Below are positions 50,081-59,747 of a stretch of 64,000 nucleotides of DNA, one piece after another. The notes under the pieces were generated by a model that saw only the letters and a program-made list of their open reading frames with translations, made no database searches and had not been told where the DNA came from. This DNA is from JALZUV01 sp964654855 (lineage in GTDB: Bacteria; Pseudomonadota; Alphaproteobacteria; Rickettsiales; JALZUV01), in the NCBI GenBank assembly GCA_964654855.1, contig CAZZJS010000001.1, positions 372,001-436,000 on the forward strand. The letters run 5' to 3'. The position numbers were made by a program, and so were the translations under genes. The first letter of the stretch is position 1. Each line of letters begins with the position of its first letter.

Positions 50081-51115
50081 TTACTCTTTAGTTGGTTTTA
50101 TTTTAGGTCTGGTTAGTCTTTTAATCGCAATGGTTTGACGATGCCAGTCTTTTACGGGAACAGCAGGAGAACCACCATATGCTTGGCCGGGAGGTATGTC
50201 TTCCATGACACCCGCTTGCGCGGCGAGACGTGCGCCTGCGCCAATGCGTAAATGCCCGGCAATGCCCACTTGGCCGCCAAGCACGGCGCCGTCGCCTATC
50301 TGAGTGCTACCTGCAATCCCAACTTGGCTGACAATCACCGCACCGCGGCCAATTTGCACATTATGACCAATTTGCACGAGATTATCGATTTTACTGCCAG
50401 CGCCAATATGGGTATCTGGCCCCGTACCGCGATCAATACAGGTACTTGAACCAATCTCAACATAATCTTCAATCACCACGCGACCTAATTGAGGGACCTT
50501 CACATGGCCTTCACGTCCCATAGCGAAGCCGAAACCATCTTGGCCAATATTCACCCCGCGATGCAGAATTACCTGATTTCCGATAATCGTATGGCTGATG
50601 GTACTACAGGCACCAATCTGGCAGTGTTCGCCCATTTGTACGCCGCGGTCGATAAAGCTGCCTGCACGAATGATTGTTCCTTTGCCAATCTCTACATTTT
50701 TACCAATAAACACATTCGCTTCAATGGTACAGCCGTCACCAATCTTGGCACTATCTGCAATGGTTGCTCGATCAGAGATGTTGGGCTCCAATTGTGCACG
50801 AGGATAGAAGGCTTGTGCGAGCATTGCATAAGCACGGTAAGGATCATCGGCGATAAGCGTGACCATATCTTTAGGTGCACGATCCGCAAATTTCTCTTTC
50901 ACGAAGCAAGCACCTGCCGAAGATTTCTCGAACTGTCCTACATATTTAGGATTATCGAAAAAACTAATATGGGTGGCCTCAGCGCGGTCCAGCGGTGCAA
51001 TATCCTCAAAGCTAGCAGAACTATCTGCTGAGTCAGAAAGTGTAATGCCACTAATAGAAGCCACTTGCTCTAAAGTGAAGGGGCCTTTGCGGTCGAAGAA
51101 ACGTAAATCAGCCAT
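50081..51115 (-). CDS. lpxD: UDP-3-O-(3-hydroxyacyl)glucosamine N-acyltransferase
   Basis: Third acylation-stage enzyme of lipid A synthesis. The 344-residue protein has the N-terminal uridine-binding domain (about 1-100), a long hexapeptide beta-helix (ADSAKIGDGCTIEANVFIG and many more) with the catalytic His in NLVQIGHNVQIGRGAV, and a C-terminal helix. Length is normal; 5 bases upstream of fabZ. Confidence 0.97.
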   Translation of the reverse strand: MADLRFFDRKGPFTLEQVASISGITLSDSADSSASFEDIAPLDRAEATHISFFDNPKYVGQFEKSSAGACFVKEKFADRAPKDMVTLIADDPYRAYAMLAQAFYPRAQLEPNISDRATIADSAKIGDGCTIEANVFIGKNVEIGKGTIIRAGSFIDRGVQMGEHCQIGACSTISHTIIGNQVILHRGVNIGQDGFGFAMGREGHVKVPQLGRVVIEDYVEIGSSTCIDRGTGPDTHIGAGSKIDNLVQIGHNVQIGRGAVIVSQVGIAGSTQIGDGAVLGGQVGIAGHLRIGAGARLAAQAGVMEDIPPGQAYGGSPAVPVKDWHRQTIAIKRLTRPKIKPTKE

Positions 51116-51122
51116 TAAGAGC

Positions 51123-51650
51123 CTAGAAGTTTACCTTCACGCTTGGAAGCTTTTGATTCAACTTGCCCAAAACTTCTTTGGTAATGTCCATTGAAGGATC
51201 AGCATAAAGAAGCTGCGAAGTTGGGAGAACTACCTTTACGCCACGTTCTTTGGCAATGCCTTCAACGATACCTACGACCGTTTTTTGGATTTTAGCTAAA
51301 GCATCTGCAAAAGCTTTATCTAGCTTTGCTTTCTTTTTTGAAACGTCACGTTGTGCTTTCGCTGCGCTGTCGCGGAAAGATTTTACTTTTGCTTGAAACT
51401 CAGCTGGCGATAACTTGCCTTGTTGACCTGCAAGCGCCTTTTCTTTGTTCTGAAGCTCTTTTTCTTTTGCAGTCATTTCATTTTGAAAAGATTTTTGTTT
51501 AGCCTCTAGTTTCTGTTTTACAGACTTAGCGGCCAAAGAGTCGCGCATGATATCCTGAATATTGATAACCGCTGCGCCTTCAAGTGCATTGGCAAAGCTA
51601 ACAGGAAGGATGGTGAGCATAAGTGCCATAAAGAGGGTTGTGAGTTTCAT
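51123..51650 (-). CDS. OmpH/Skp family periplasmic chaperone
   Basis: Skp holds unfolded outer-membrane proteins in the periplasm. The 175-residue protein has a signal peptide (LMLTILPVSFANA, near residue 22), the start of the mature part AAVINIQDIMRDSLAAKSV, and a long Lys- and Gln-rich coiled coil (about 45-125), the tentacle of the Skp trimer. Located between bamA and lpxD, as in most Proteobacteria. Confidence 0.93.
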   Translation of the reverse strand: MKLTTLFMALMLTILPVSFANALEGAAVINIQDIMRDSLAAKSVKQKLEAKQKSFQNEMTAKEKELQNKEKALAGQQGKLSPAEFQAKVKSFRDSAAKAQRDVSKKKAKLDKAFADALAKIQKTVVGIVEGIAKERGVKVVLPTSQLLYADPSMDITKEVLGKLNQKLPSVKVNF

Positions 51651-51754
51651 AGATTACATCTCCTAGATGGGTAGTTTTATTATGGAACGGTAGCAAATAG
51701 ATTAACCGCACTCTTTGCAAGTAAAAACAGGTAAAGTTTTATAACTAAATATAA

Positions 51755-54106
51755 CTAGAAGCGCGTGCCGAAGCTGAAATTGAAAAGCTGGGTTTCGTCA
51801 TGATCTTCTTTAACGAGAGCTTTCGCAAAATCAATACGAATAGGGCCGAAAGGTGAACGCCATGATACACCAAGCCCTGCTGCAACACGTGGAGTATTTG
51901 CATCGACAATTTCACTGCCAGATTGATCAATATCCCAAAGATCGCCGACATCAACGAAAGCAGCGCCAAGGAAGCCTAAATCATCTGGCAAGCCAAGCGG
52001 GAAAGTGATTTCTGCGCTTCCAGTATAATAGATATTCCCACCCAATGCATCGTTGGTGGTGATATCACGTGGGCCAATGCCTGCACGGTCAAAGCCACGA
52101 AGTTGACGATTGCCAACAAAGAAACGCTCATTAATACGGATTTCGCGCTCATCATCCCAACCGTAAAGATGTCCACCATTTCCAGAAAGGCTGAACGTCC
52201 ATTTAGGTGCGATAGGGAAGAAGCTTGCCGCTCTAAATTCGTGGCGAATGTAACGGCTATCCCCGCCGAGACCGGCAAAGTCTTGACTAAAACGGAGGAA
52301 GTTACCATCCGTTGTGTCAAAGCGGTTATTACGCGTATCCCAAGTGAGTGAGTGCCCAATAAGTGAACTAGTATTGGCTCCTTCTTGATCTCGAATGAAA
52401 CGAGAGGCATCAGCATCAATATCGGTAATTTCGATCTCTTCAAAACGATAATGCATATTATGCTGCAAGTGTTCGCTAACGGCATAACCTAAGCGTATAG
52501 CACCACCAAGGCTCTCACGATCAAAGGAGCTTTCGCTTGAAAAGTCAGTGCGTGTTCTAAAGAGGTCAGCACCGGCAGAAAGCTCGCGGTCAAGGAAGTA
52601 AGGTTCGGTAAAGCCAAGATCAAATTGTTGGCGTTCTGCAGCGAGGAGAGCGTTTAAACGCAGTTCCTGCCCGCGGCCTAATAAATTGGATTCTTTAATA
52701 CCAAACTCCGCTAACGCGCCATCTGTGCTTGAGAAACCAGCTCCAAGAGAAATCTCACCTGTGGATTGTTCTTGTACCTCTACATTCACGATAGTTTGGT
52801 CAGGGGTGGAGCCTTGTTGCTGGCTGATTTGGACTCTCTCGAAGAATCCGAGATTTTGAACACGTTGTTCAGAACGGGCAAGTTTAGAAGTGCTATAAGC
52901 ATCGCCTTCGGCAAGGCGGAACTCGCGGCGAACCACTTCATCTAAGGTACGCGAATTGCCATCAATATTGATACGCTCCACATACACGCGTGGCCCCATA
53001 TTGACGTTATAGGTTAGGTCAATGGTGCGATCATGATGGTTGCGGGTGAATTTGGGTTTCACGTCAACAAAGGCAAAGCCCTTATCGCCAAGCTTTGCTA
53101 CCATATTATCAATGGTATTTTCGATCTCATCGGCGTTGTAAGTTTCACCAGATTCAGTGGTGAGCTCCGCTTCTAAATCAACACCTTGGCTCAAGCTGTT
53201 GGCAATGTTGATTTCGCCGAATTTATATTTCTTGCCTTCATCAACGGTAAAGGTGAGGTAGAAGCTCTCGCCGTCTGGTGTGATTTCAGCGATCGAAGAT
53301 TTAACCTGAAAATCCGCATAACCTTGCTTCACATAATAACGGCGTAAGAGCTCTTTATCGAAAGCGACACGGTCAGGATCGTATTTTTCATTACTAGAGA
53401 AGGGACTCCACCAGCGTTCTTCAGTGGTTTTGATTATATCGCGTAGGTTGCTGTCACTAAAGATCTTATTACCGACAAAGTCGATCTGCGTCACTTTGGT
53501 CTCTTTTCCTTCAGCAATCTCAAAAACAAGATTCACGCGGTTATTTTCTAGCACGATCACTTTCGGATCTACCTGTGCTTGATAGCGCCCACTACGGCGA
53601 TAGATTTGCAAGAGACGTTGTGCCGCAGCATCCACTTTAGGACGAGTGAAAATAGAACGCGCCGTAAGGTCGATCTCTTTCTTTAAGTCTTCATCTGGTA
53701 AGCGGCGGTTACCCTCAAAGGCAACTTGGTTGATGATAGGGTTTTCTATAACTTTCACTTGCAACGTCGCACCACCAGTGGGGTTAGCGATAGGTTGCAT
53801 CTGCACATCAGCAAAGAAACCAGTAGCGAATAGCGCTTTCATACCACGATCTACATCATAACGATTGAAGGGTAGTCCCTCGCGAATACCTAGATAAGAA
53901 CGAATGGTGCTTGGCTCAATCCGTTGGTTGCCGGTAATGGCAACTTTATTCACACGGAAAGATTCAGGCGATGCAAGTAAGGGGTTCGTTGTCGGAAGGG
54001 GGAGTGACTGCGTTTGTGCAAGTGCAGGTAAGGATAAAGCAGAAGTGCTTACCAAAGCCAAAAGAGTCAAAGCAGAAAGGCGTGCAGACACGTAATATTT
54101 CCCCAT
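51755..54106 (-). CDS. bamA: Outer membrane protein assembly factor BamA
   Basis: BamA is the central component of the machine that folds beta-barrel proteins into the outer membrane. The 783-residue protein has a signal peptide (ending LSLPALAQ, about 30), five POTRA domains (from FRVNKVAITGNQRIEPSTIR) and a 16-strand barrel from about 450 with the VRGF-type motif (QLRGFDRAGIGPRD) and terminal Phe (FNFSFGTRF). Full length; lies between rseP and skp. Confidence 0.97.
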   Translation of the reverse strand: MGKYYVSARLSALTLLALVSTSALSLPALAQTQSLPLPTTNPLLASPESFRVNKVAITGNQRIEPSTIRSYLGIREGLPFNRYDVDRGMKALFATGFFADVQMQPIANPTGGATLQVKVIENPIINQVAFEGNRRLPDEDLKKEIDLTARSIFTRPKVDAAAQRLLQIYRRSGRYQAQVDPKVIVLENNRVNLVFEIAEGKETKVTQIDFVGNKIFSDSNLRDIIKTTEERWWSPFSSNEKYDPDRVAFDKELLRRYYVKQGYADFQVKSSIAEITPDGESFYLTFTVDEGKKYKFGEINIANSLSQGVDLEAELTTESGETYNADEIENTIDNMVAKLGDKGFAFVDVKPKFTRNHHDRTIDLTYNVNMGPRVYVERINIDGNSRTLDEVVRREFRLAEGDAYSTSKLARSEQRVQNLGFFERVQISQQQGSTPDQTIVNVEVQEQSTGEISLGAGFSSTDGALAEFGIKESNLLGRGQELRLNALLAAERQQFDLGFTEPYFLDRELSAGADLFRTRTDFSSESSFDRESLGGAIRLGYAVSEHLQHNMHYRFEEIEITDIDADASRFIRDQEGANTSSLIGHSLTWDTRNNRFDTTDGNFLRFSQDFAGLGGDSRYIRHEFRAASFFPIAPKWTFSLSGNGGHLYGWDDEREIRINERFFVGNRQLRGFDRAGIGPRDITTNDALGGNIYYTGSAEITFPLGLPDDLGFLGAAFVDVGDLWDIDQSGSEIVDANTPRVAAGLGVSWRSPFGPIRIDFAKALVKEDHDETQLFNFSFGTRF

Positions 54107-54155
54107 GTTATTTTCTTTGTGAGGATGCGGATATCCTCGACAAAATCAAGCTCTT

Positions 54156-55262
54156 TTAGAGTAATTGTACGATGTCGTTGATGATGGTGAAAGCCATGAG
54201 GGAGACGAGTAATACTAGCCCTACTTTATAGCCATATTCTTGCACTTTCATTGCCATTGGTTTTCCATTTGCAGCCTCTACTGCGTAATAAAGCAGGTGG
54301 CCGCCATCTAGCATTGGAATAGGCAGTAAATTCACAAGGCCGAGATTGGCTGAGAGTAAGGCGATAAACCATAATACACTTGTCGTACCAGCATCTGCTG
54401 CTTGACCGGACATCTGGGCGATACCGATGGGGCCTTTAAGTTGCTCAGTTCCACGTTGACCGGTAATGAGCTGGCCAAGTACTTTGAGGGTTGCGGCGCA
54501 AATATCCCAAGTGCGGCCGACTGCATGTTTTACCGCTTGTACCACGCCAACATCCTTAAAGGTGAGTTGTTGGCTGCGAATACCGATAAGAGGTTGCTCT
54601 ACCTCATTGCCAAAGGCGTCAGTCGTTTTGATAATGCGCGGAGTAATGGCAATCTCGAGTGTTTTATCGTCTCGCTCAACCTGTGCTATAATCTCAGTAC
54701 CAAGGTTTGTTACAATCAGCATAGGAATATCATGAAAGACTTCAATCTTTTCGCCGTTCACGCTTAAAAAGCGATCGCCTTTTAGTAAGCCGGCCTCTTG
54801 TGCCGCAGAGTCTTTAATCACTTCGCCAACCAAAGGCTCTGTCGAAGTGATGCCGTTGCTAAAAGCGAACCAGGTGAAGACTGCAATGGTTGTTAGAAAG
54901 TTGAAGAGTGGCCCTCCAGCGACGATCAGTGCTTTTTTCCAAAGAGGTTTGAAATGGAAGCTAACTTCCTTTTCTTTCTTGGTCATTTTCTTGAGCGCTT
55001 TACCGTCTGGTGTACTGGCCGCGCCTTGATCGCCAAACATTTTTACATAACCGCCAAGTGGTAATAGGCTGAATTTCCAGCGTGTTCCGGCTTTATCGTT
55101 AAAGCCGAAAAGCTCGCGGCCAAAACCGATGGAAAAGACTTCAATTTTTACTCCGCACCAGCGTGCGATAATGTAATGGCCAAATTCGTGAATGAATACG
55201 ATGACCGATAAGATGAAGATGAAAGAAAGAATTGTGTGCGTTAAATCGCCAAGCATTTCCAT
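54156..55262 (-). CDS. rseP: Site-2 protease RseP
   Basis: An intramembrane zinc metalloprotease acting in the envelope stress response. With ATG 55262 the protein has 368 residues: HEFGH zinc motif at 25-29, a PDZ domain (about 110-190, SAAQEAGLLKGDRFLSVNG), and the third zinc ligand in NLLPIPMLDGGHL. The frame is open up to 55322 inside dxr, but the ATG at 55262 gives the expected start just before the first membrane segment. It follows dxr after 17 bases. Confidence 0.94.
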   Translation of the reverse strand: MEMLGDLTHTILSFIFILSVIVFIHEFGHYIIARWCGVKIEVFSIGFGRELFGFNDKAGTRWKFSLLPLGGYVKMFGDQGAASTPDGKALKKMTKKEKEVSFHFKPLWKKALIVAGGPLFNFLTTIAVFTWFAFSNGITSTEPLVGEVIKDSAAQEAGLLKGDRFLSVNGEKIEVFHDIPMLIVTNLGTEIIAQVERDDKTLEIAITPRIIKTTDAFGNEVEQPLIGIRSQQLTFKDVGVVQAVKHAVGRTWDICAATLKVLGQLITGQRGTEQLKGPIGIAQMSGQAADAGTTSVLWFIALLSANLGLVNLLPIPMLDGGHLLYYAVEAANGKPMAMKVQEYGYKVGLVLLVSLMAFTIINDIVQLL

Positions 55263-55279
55263 GATAGACAGAGACTCTG

Positions 55280-56491
55280 TTATTTTCGTTTGATGATATC
55301 GATTGCTTGACGACGTGCCCAAGCATCGACGGCAAGGATATCTTCTAGCGTATTATTGGTAAAGTGTTCTCCGGTAATGGTGTGCAAGGTAGCCTCAATT
55401 ACGTGAATAATATCAGAGAAAGTGATGTTTCCTTGCAAGAAATGCTCAACGGCCACTTCATTCGCTGCGTTAAACACGATGGGCGAAATGCCGCGATGTT
55501 CTAAAACTTCGCGTGCGAGGCGTAGGGCAGGGAAGCGTGTTTCATCTGGTGCTTCGAAGGTGAGTGACTTCATCTCTACCAAATTGAGACGTTTGGTAGG
55601 TGTTGGAATTCGTTGTGGCCAAGCCAGTGCATAGGCAATAGGAATGGTCATATCCGAAGGCCCCATCTGTGCCAGGAAGGAGCCATCTTTATATTCGACC
55701 ATGCTATGTACGATTGATTCTGGATGCACGACTACATCAATTTGCTCTGCCTTCACTGGGAAGAGTTGATAGGCCTCCAGAATTTCCAATGCTTTATTCA
55801 TCATAGTGGCCGAATCAATCGAAATTTTGGCGCCCATACTCCAAGTTGGATGGTTCAGAGCTTGCTCGACTGTAACATTCTGCATTTCTTCAAGGCTTAG
55901 AGTGCGGAATGGCCCGCCGCTGGCGGTAAGGATGATTTTTTCGACTGATTCAGGACGCTCAAAATCGAATACTTGAAAAATAGCATTATGTTCAGAATCG
56001 ACAGGTAGAAGTGTGGCGCCGTATTTAGCAGCTTCTTGACGGATAAGGTCTCCAGCACATACGAGCGGTTCTTTATTAGCGATAGCGACGGTAGCGCCGC
56101 GACGAATAGCCGCAAAGGTGGGAGCAAGCCCCGCCGCGCCAACAATGCCCTCTAACACAATATCAGAAGGGAAAGCTGCAGCTTCAACGATTGCATCGTA
56201 ACCGCCTGTCACTGTCATACCTGTGCCATCGAGCGCCTTTTTCAGATGAGGGAGTTTCTCTTCATTGCCGATGACGACCCAATCAGGGCGAAGCTCAACG
56301 GCCTGCTTGATTAGCTCTTCAACATTATTATTTGCAGTAAGTGTCGTGATTCGATAACGGTCAGGATGGGCTTTGATTAACGCAATGGCGGATCGACCAA
56401 TGGAGCCAGTAGAACCTAAAATGGAGACCGTCTTTATGGGTTCCGCGCGGCGCGGCGTGATCGTCTCTTTTAATGCTAACGGCCCGCTCAT
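55280..56491 (-). CDS. dxr: 1-deoxy-D-xylulose-5-phosphate reductoisomerase
   Basis: Dxr converts DXP to MEP in the non-mevalonate isoprenoid pathway. The 403-residue protein has the NADPH motif ILGSTGSIGRSAI, the metal- and substrate-binding LLPVDSEHNAIFQ and the ASGGPFR and NHPTWSMGAKISIDSATMMN segments. Full length. It overlaps cdsA by 4 bases. Confidence 0.97.
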   Translation of the reverse strand: MSGPLALKETITPRRAEPIKTVSILGSTGSIGRSAIALIKAHPDRYRITTLTANNNVEELIKQAVELRPDWVVIGNEEKLPHLKKALDGTGMTVTGGYDAIVEAAAFPSDIVLEGIVGAAGLAPTFAAIRRGATVAIANKEPLVCAGDLIRQEAAKYGATLLPVDSEHNAIFQVFDFERPESVEKIILTASGGPFRTLSLEEMQNVTVEQALNHPTWSMGAKISIDSATMMNKALEILEAYQLFPVKAEQIDVVVHPESIVHSMVEYKDGSFLAQMGPSDMTIPIAYALAWPQRIPTPTKRLNLVEMKSLTFEAPDETRFPALRLAREVLEHRGISPIVFNAANEVAVEHFLQGNITFSDIIHVIEATLHTITGEHFTNNTLEDILAVDAWARRQAIDIIKRK

Positions 56492-57165
56492 ACTATTATC
56501 TCCGCGCTCACTATAAGATAAAATAGGTAAAATGGCAAGGTAAGCACATAACCATCAAGGCGATCTAACACACCGCCATGACCAGGAAGCAGCGATCCGC
56601 TATCTTTTAATCCCTGTTTACGCTTAAGCCATGACTCAAAGAAATCCCCCATCTGTGCCAAAATGGCGATCAAAATACCGAGCATGATAGCTGAAGGGAG
56701 TGAGTGAGGGTAAGGCACGTGAGATTCAAGTAAGGTTGCTGTGAGTGCCGCTGCTGTCATGCCACCTAGAAGCCCCGCCCAAGTTTTATTGGGGCTGATG
56801 CTTGGCGAAATCTTTGGCCCACCAATAGTCTTGCCAGCGAAAAATGCGCCAACGTCAGTTGCGACAATTAAGGTAACGGGAAATAAAATGGCGTTGAGAG
56901 AGAGGTCACGTAAAGCAATGATTGAGATAAGCGGTAGCGCGATATAGGGGATGCCCGCTAGTTTCCAGCTGAAGGCTGGTGGGGTGATATGATGCCATTC
57001 CCGATCCATCTGGTAGGCGATGGCGAGCAGGGCAATGACCAATATCCAGCCACCCATAGCCAGAACAAGAAAACTAAAAATAATGAGCAGTAAGCCGGTA
57101 ATAACGCGTTTATGGAACGTACTGAAAGCGTAACCTGTGGTTATCAGTTCGTCAGACATTTCCAT
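56488..57165 (-). CDS. cdsA: Phosphatidate cytidylyltransferase
   Basis: CdsA makes CDP-diacylglycerol for phospholipid synthesis. About 225 residues from ATG 57165, with multiple membrane segments and the signature SPNKTWAGLLGG followed by LKDSGSLLPGHGGVLDRLDG near the C-terminus. I choose ATG 57165, 4 bases after GAGG and overlapping the uppS end; ATG 57159 is an alternative and the track upstream to 57195 lies in uppS. At about 225 residues it is shorter than the roughly 285-residue E. coli enzyme, as in other alphaproteobacteria. Confidence 0.93.
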   Translation of the reverse strand: MEMSDELITTGYAFSTFHKRVITGLLLIIFSFLVLAMGGWILVIALLAIAYQMDREWHHITPPAFSWKLAGIPYIALPLISIIALRDLSLNAILFPVTLIVATDVGAFFAGKTIGGPKISPSISPNKTWAGLLGGMTAAALTATLLESHVPYPHSLPSAIMLGILIAILAQMGDFFESWLKRKQGLKDSGSLLPGHGGVLDRLDGYVLTLPFYLFYLIVSAEIIV

Positions 57166-57871
57166 ACCGCCTCTCTCGTGCGTCAAAAGAGTCAATCGCT
57201 TGTTTTAAATTATCTACTGTAAAATCTGGCCAGTAGGTCTGCGTGAAATACAACTCTGTATAGGCCGATTGCCATAGTAGGAAATTGCTAAGCCGTTGTT
57301 CGCCACCGGTACGGATGAGTAAGTCTAGCTCTGGTAAGTCTGCCGTATCAAGTTTTTGAGCGATAAGCTCATCGGTAATGTTTTCGGCCGATATGCCTTC
57401 TGTAGCTAGCTGCTTCATCACATTAGTCATTTCCTGACGCGCGCCATAAGATAGAGCTACGGTTAGGTGAAGTTGATCAAACTGTGCCGTCTTTTCCTGC
57501 AATGCTTCAATACGAGTGCGTAAGGCTGGTTCTAAAGCAGTTAGATCGCCAATCGTGCGGAAGCGAATTTGATTCTTAATGAGTAACTCGGCCTCTTTAT
57601 CCAAATAATGGCCGAGTAATCCCATAAGGGCACTCACTTCTTCTTGAGGGCGCTCCCAGTTTTCTGCCGAAAAAGCATAAACCGTCAGGTAACGAACGCC
57701 GAGCTTCTTACCTTCGGTTAGGAGTGTTTTGAGTGCTTCAGCTCCACGTTTATGGCCTAGCTTACGCGGTAATCCGCGTTCTTTCGCCCAGCGACCATTC
57801 CCATCCATAATGATAGCAATATGATGAGGAATCTTAATGTTTGAAGAAGTGTCTGGAGCAGTTTTAGGCAT
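57152..57871 (-). CDS. uppS: Undecaprenyl diphosphate synthase
   Basis: Makes the C55 lipid carrier for peptidoglycan and LPS. The 239-residue cis-prenyltransferase has IIMDGNGRWAKERG with the catalytic Asp, TVYAFSAENWERP, and LIRTGGEQRLSNFLLWQSAY. Normal length. Its start touches the frr stop. Confidence 0.97.
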   Translation of the reverse strand: MPKTAPDTSSNIKIPHHIAIIMDGNGRWAKERGLPRKLGHKRGAEALKTLLTEGKKLGVRYLTVYAFSAENWERPQEEVSALMGLLGHYLDKEAELLIKNQIRFRTIGDLTALEPALRTRIEALQEKTAQFDQLHLTVALSYGARQEMTNVMKQLATEGISAENITDELIAQKLDTADLPELDLLIRTGGEQRLSNFLLWQSAYTELYFTQTYWPDFTVDNLKQAIDSFDARERRYGNV

Positions 57872-58428
57872 TAAACGCTCATAATATCCTTTTCTTTAAC
57901 CGCGAGTAGCTCATCTACTTTAGCAACATGCTTATCGGTTAGGTCTTGGATATCGTTGCTAGCCTTCTTTAGCTCATCTTCAGAAATCTCTTTGTCTTTT
58001 TCGAGTTTCTTATAGTGATCCATTCCGTCGCGGCGGATATTACGGATATTAATACGCGTCTGCTCAGCATATTTACCGGCTACTTTTACCATCTCTGTAC
58101 GACGTTCTTCGGTCATATCGGGGATTGGAATACGTACGAGCTGTCCGTCGGCTGATGGATTCACACCAAGTTGTGCGGCAGTAATTGCTTTTTCAACGGC
58201 CTTCACATTATCTTTATCCCAGACGCTCACGCTAAGGAGGCGAGGCTCTGGTGCGCTGACGGTACCCACTTGGGCGAGTGGCATCATGCTGCCATAAACT
58301 TCCACCATCACTGGATCAAGCAGGCTAGGGTTAGCACGGCCTGCACGCAAACCGCTTAATTCTTTTTCATAAGCGTTGATTGATTTTTCCATACGAGTGG
58401 GTAGGGCAGAGAGGTCGTTATCGCTCAT
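57871..58428 (-). CDS. frr: Ribosome recycling factor
   Basis: Frr with EF-G splits the post-termination ribosome. The 185-residue protein shows ELSGLRAGRANPSLLDPVMVE, PSADGQLVRIPIPDMTEERR and the C-terminal three-helix bundle. It is the first gene of the minus-strand envelope operon. pyrH, its usual upstream neighbour, is separated by the inserted opposite-strand gene at 58596. Confidence 0.97.
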   Translation of the reverse strand: MSDNDLSALPTRMEKSINAYEKELSGLRAGRANPSLLDPVMVEVYGSMMPLAQVGTVSAPEPRLLSVSVWDKDNVKAVEKAITAAQLGVNPSADGQLVRIPIPDMTEERRTEMVKVAGKYAEQTRINIRNIRRDGMDHYKKLEKDKEISEDELKKASNDIQDLTDKHVAKVDELLAVKEKDIMSV

Positions 58429-58595
58429 AATTAGGGCTTCCTTCGTTAAGCTATGTTCATTTCTGGCCGCAAGATAGTGGTTTTACTGTGTTGAAGCAAT
58501 GGGAAAGCCAGATGATACATGTTAAAAAACGTTCATAATACCTTAATATTCCTATGATATCTTGTTTAGGAAAGAAAATTCTCAGGGAGTGAATT

Positions 58596-58889
58596 ATGAG
58601 TCAAACAAATGCAAATCATACAGCCGCGGGTTATATCGCTGCATTTATAAATGATACACAAAACCGTGAAAGCAGAGATTGCTGCATTGGTAGAGATTTA
58701 GCCAGCAGTCAGGTTCCTACTGGTCTTGCTCAGCAATGGACGGAAATGAGAGATGCGGGAGACTTAACACCGCAAGTCGTAGTTGATGAACTAAAGAAGA
58801 ATGATATTGAAATAGGGTATGCAGCAGTAAAAACTGCTGAAGCTGGTTTTGATAATAGTGTGCATCGTTCAGAAGCGCTGAGTCGGTAG
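58596..58889 (+). CDS. Uncharacterised 97-aa protein between frr and pyrH
   Basis: A polar, acidic 97-residue protein, MSQTNANHTAAGYIAAFIND at its start, with two adjacent Cys (SRDCCIGRD) and no signal peptide or membrane segment. No family recognised. AGGGAG lies 7 bases before the ATG. It lies on the plus strand between pyrH and frr, which are normally neighbours, so its presence is an insertion or local rearrangement. Confidence 0.65.
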   Translation: MSQTNANHTAAGYIAAFINDTQNRESRDCCIGRDLASSQVPTGLAQQWTEMRDAGDLTPQVVVDELKKNDIEIGYAAVKTAEAGFDNSVHRSEALSR

Positions 58890-58910
58890 CTAGATCCTAA
58901 ATCTGACAGA

Positions 58911-59663
58911 TTACTTTTCAATAATTGTATAGCGGCCTTGGCCACAGACGACTTTGGCGAATTGGCCTTGCTCGTGGATGGAGAAAACCAAAATCGGAAT
59001 ATCGTTTTCGCGAGCGAGCGAGATGGCGGAAGCATCCATCACCTTTAAATCATCGGCTAAGACGGTGCGATAGGTAAGTTTCTCTAAACGTTTCGCCTCA
59101 GGATTTGTTTTTGGATCAGAATCGTAGACACCATCAACTTGAGTGCCTTTGAGCAAAGCATCGCAATTCATTTCAACAGCACGTAGAGCGGCTGCAGTAT
59201 CGGTGGTGAAGAAGGGATTGCCTGTTCCCGCGGCGAAAATTACCACGCGACCTTGCTCCATATGACGATCCGCACGGCGTTTAATATAAGGTTCGGCAAT
59301 TTCCATCATGTGAATGGCGGATTGCACGCGGGTTTCGCATTCTAATTGCTCAAGGATATTCTGAACCGCCAGTGCGTTCATCACAGTCGCTAACATGCCC
59401 ATATAGTCAGCATTAGCACGCTCCATGCCGGCTTCAGCGGCACTCATTCCACGGAAGATATTCCCGCCGCCTACCACGAGGCAGACTTCAACGCCCATAT
59501 CTACAACGGTTTTAATATCCTCACAGATACGTTTGATAATTTTGAGATCTTGCCCATATTCCTTATCGCCCATTAAGGCTTCTCCAGAAATTTTGATCAT
59601 CACCCGATTATAAATGGGTGTAAGAGAGGCGGATGCGTTAGTCGCAGTTGCGGTATTGCTCAT
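58911..59663 (-). CDS. pyrH: Uridylate kinase
   Basis: PyrH phosphorylates UMP to UDP and is allosterically controlled by GTP. The 250-residue protein of the amino-acid-kinase fold has NRVMIKISGEALMGDKEYG, VGGGNIFRG, AAGTGNPFFTTDTAAALRAV and the C-terminal VCGQGRYTIIEK. The first about 15 residues before the core are variable. tsf, rpsB and frr, its usual neighbours, are not adjacent; unknown plus-strand genes lie on both sides. Confidence 0.95.
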   Translation of the reverse strand: MSNTATATNASASLTPIYNRVMIKISGEALMGDKEYGQDLKIIKRICEDIKTVVDMGVEVCLVVGGGNIFRGMSAAEAGMERANADYMGMLATVMNALAVQNILEQLECETRVQSAIHMMEIAEPYIKRRADRHMEQGRVVIFAAGTGNPFFTTDTAAALRAVEMNCDALLKGTQVDGVYDSDPKTNPEAKRLEKLTYRTVLADDLKVMDASAISLARENDIPILVFSIHEQGQFAKVVCGQGRYTIIEK

Positions 59664-59723
59664 AAAGGGAATGAATAACGCAGTATGAGCGGTGCGGCAA
59701 TAGCTGATCTACGCGGCATTGGT

Positions 59724-59732
59724 TTATCCACA
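59724..59732 (+). promoter_or_regulatory. Perfect DnaA box upstream of pyrH
   Basis: TTATCCACA, the high-affinity DnaA box, between the pyrH start (59663) and the Pho-like promoter at 59748. One of two exact boxes in the window; both are intergenic. Function is inference. Confidence 0.4.
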
Positions 59733-59747
59733 GGTGCTTTGGAATAA

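Noticed and set aside
56207..56219. CTGTCACTGTCAT in dxr
   Set aside because: Period is 6 not 11 and it lies inside a conserved coding sequence.
58519..58547. ATGTTAA, CGTTCAT and CCTTAAT at 11-base steps before the 97-aa gene
   Set aside because: Only the middle unit resembles a Pho half-site, and the -10 spacing does not fit. Kept out of the regulon list.
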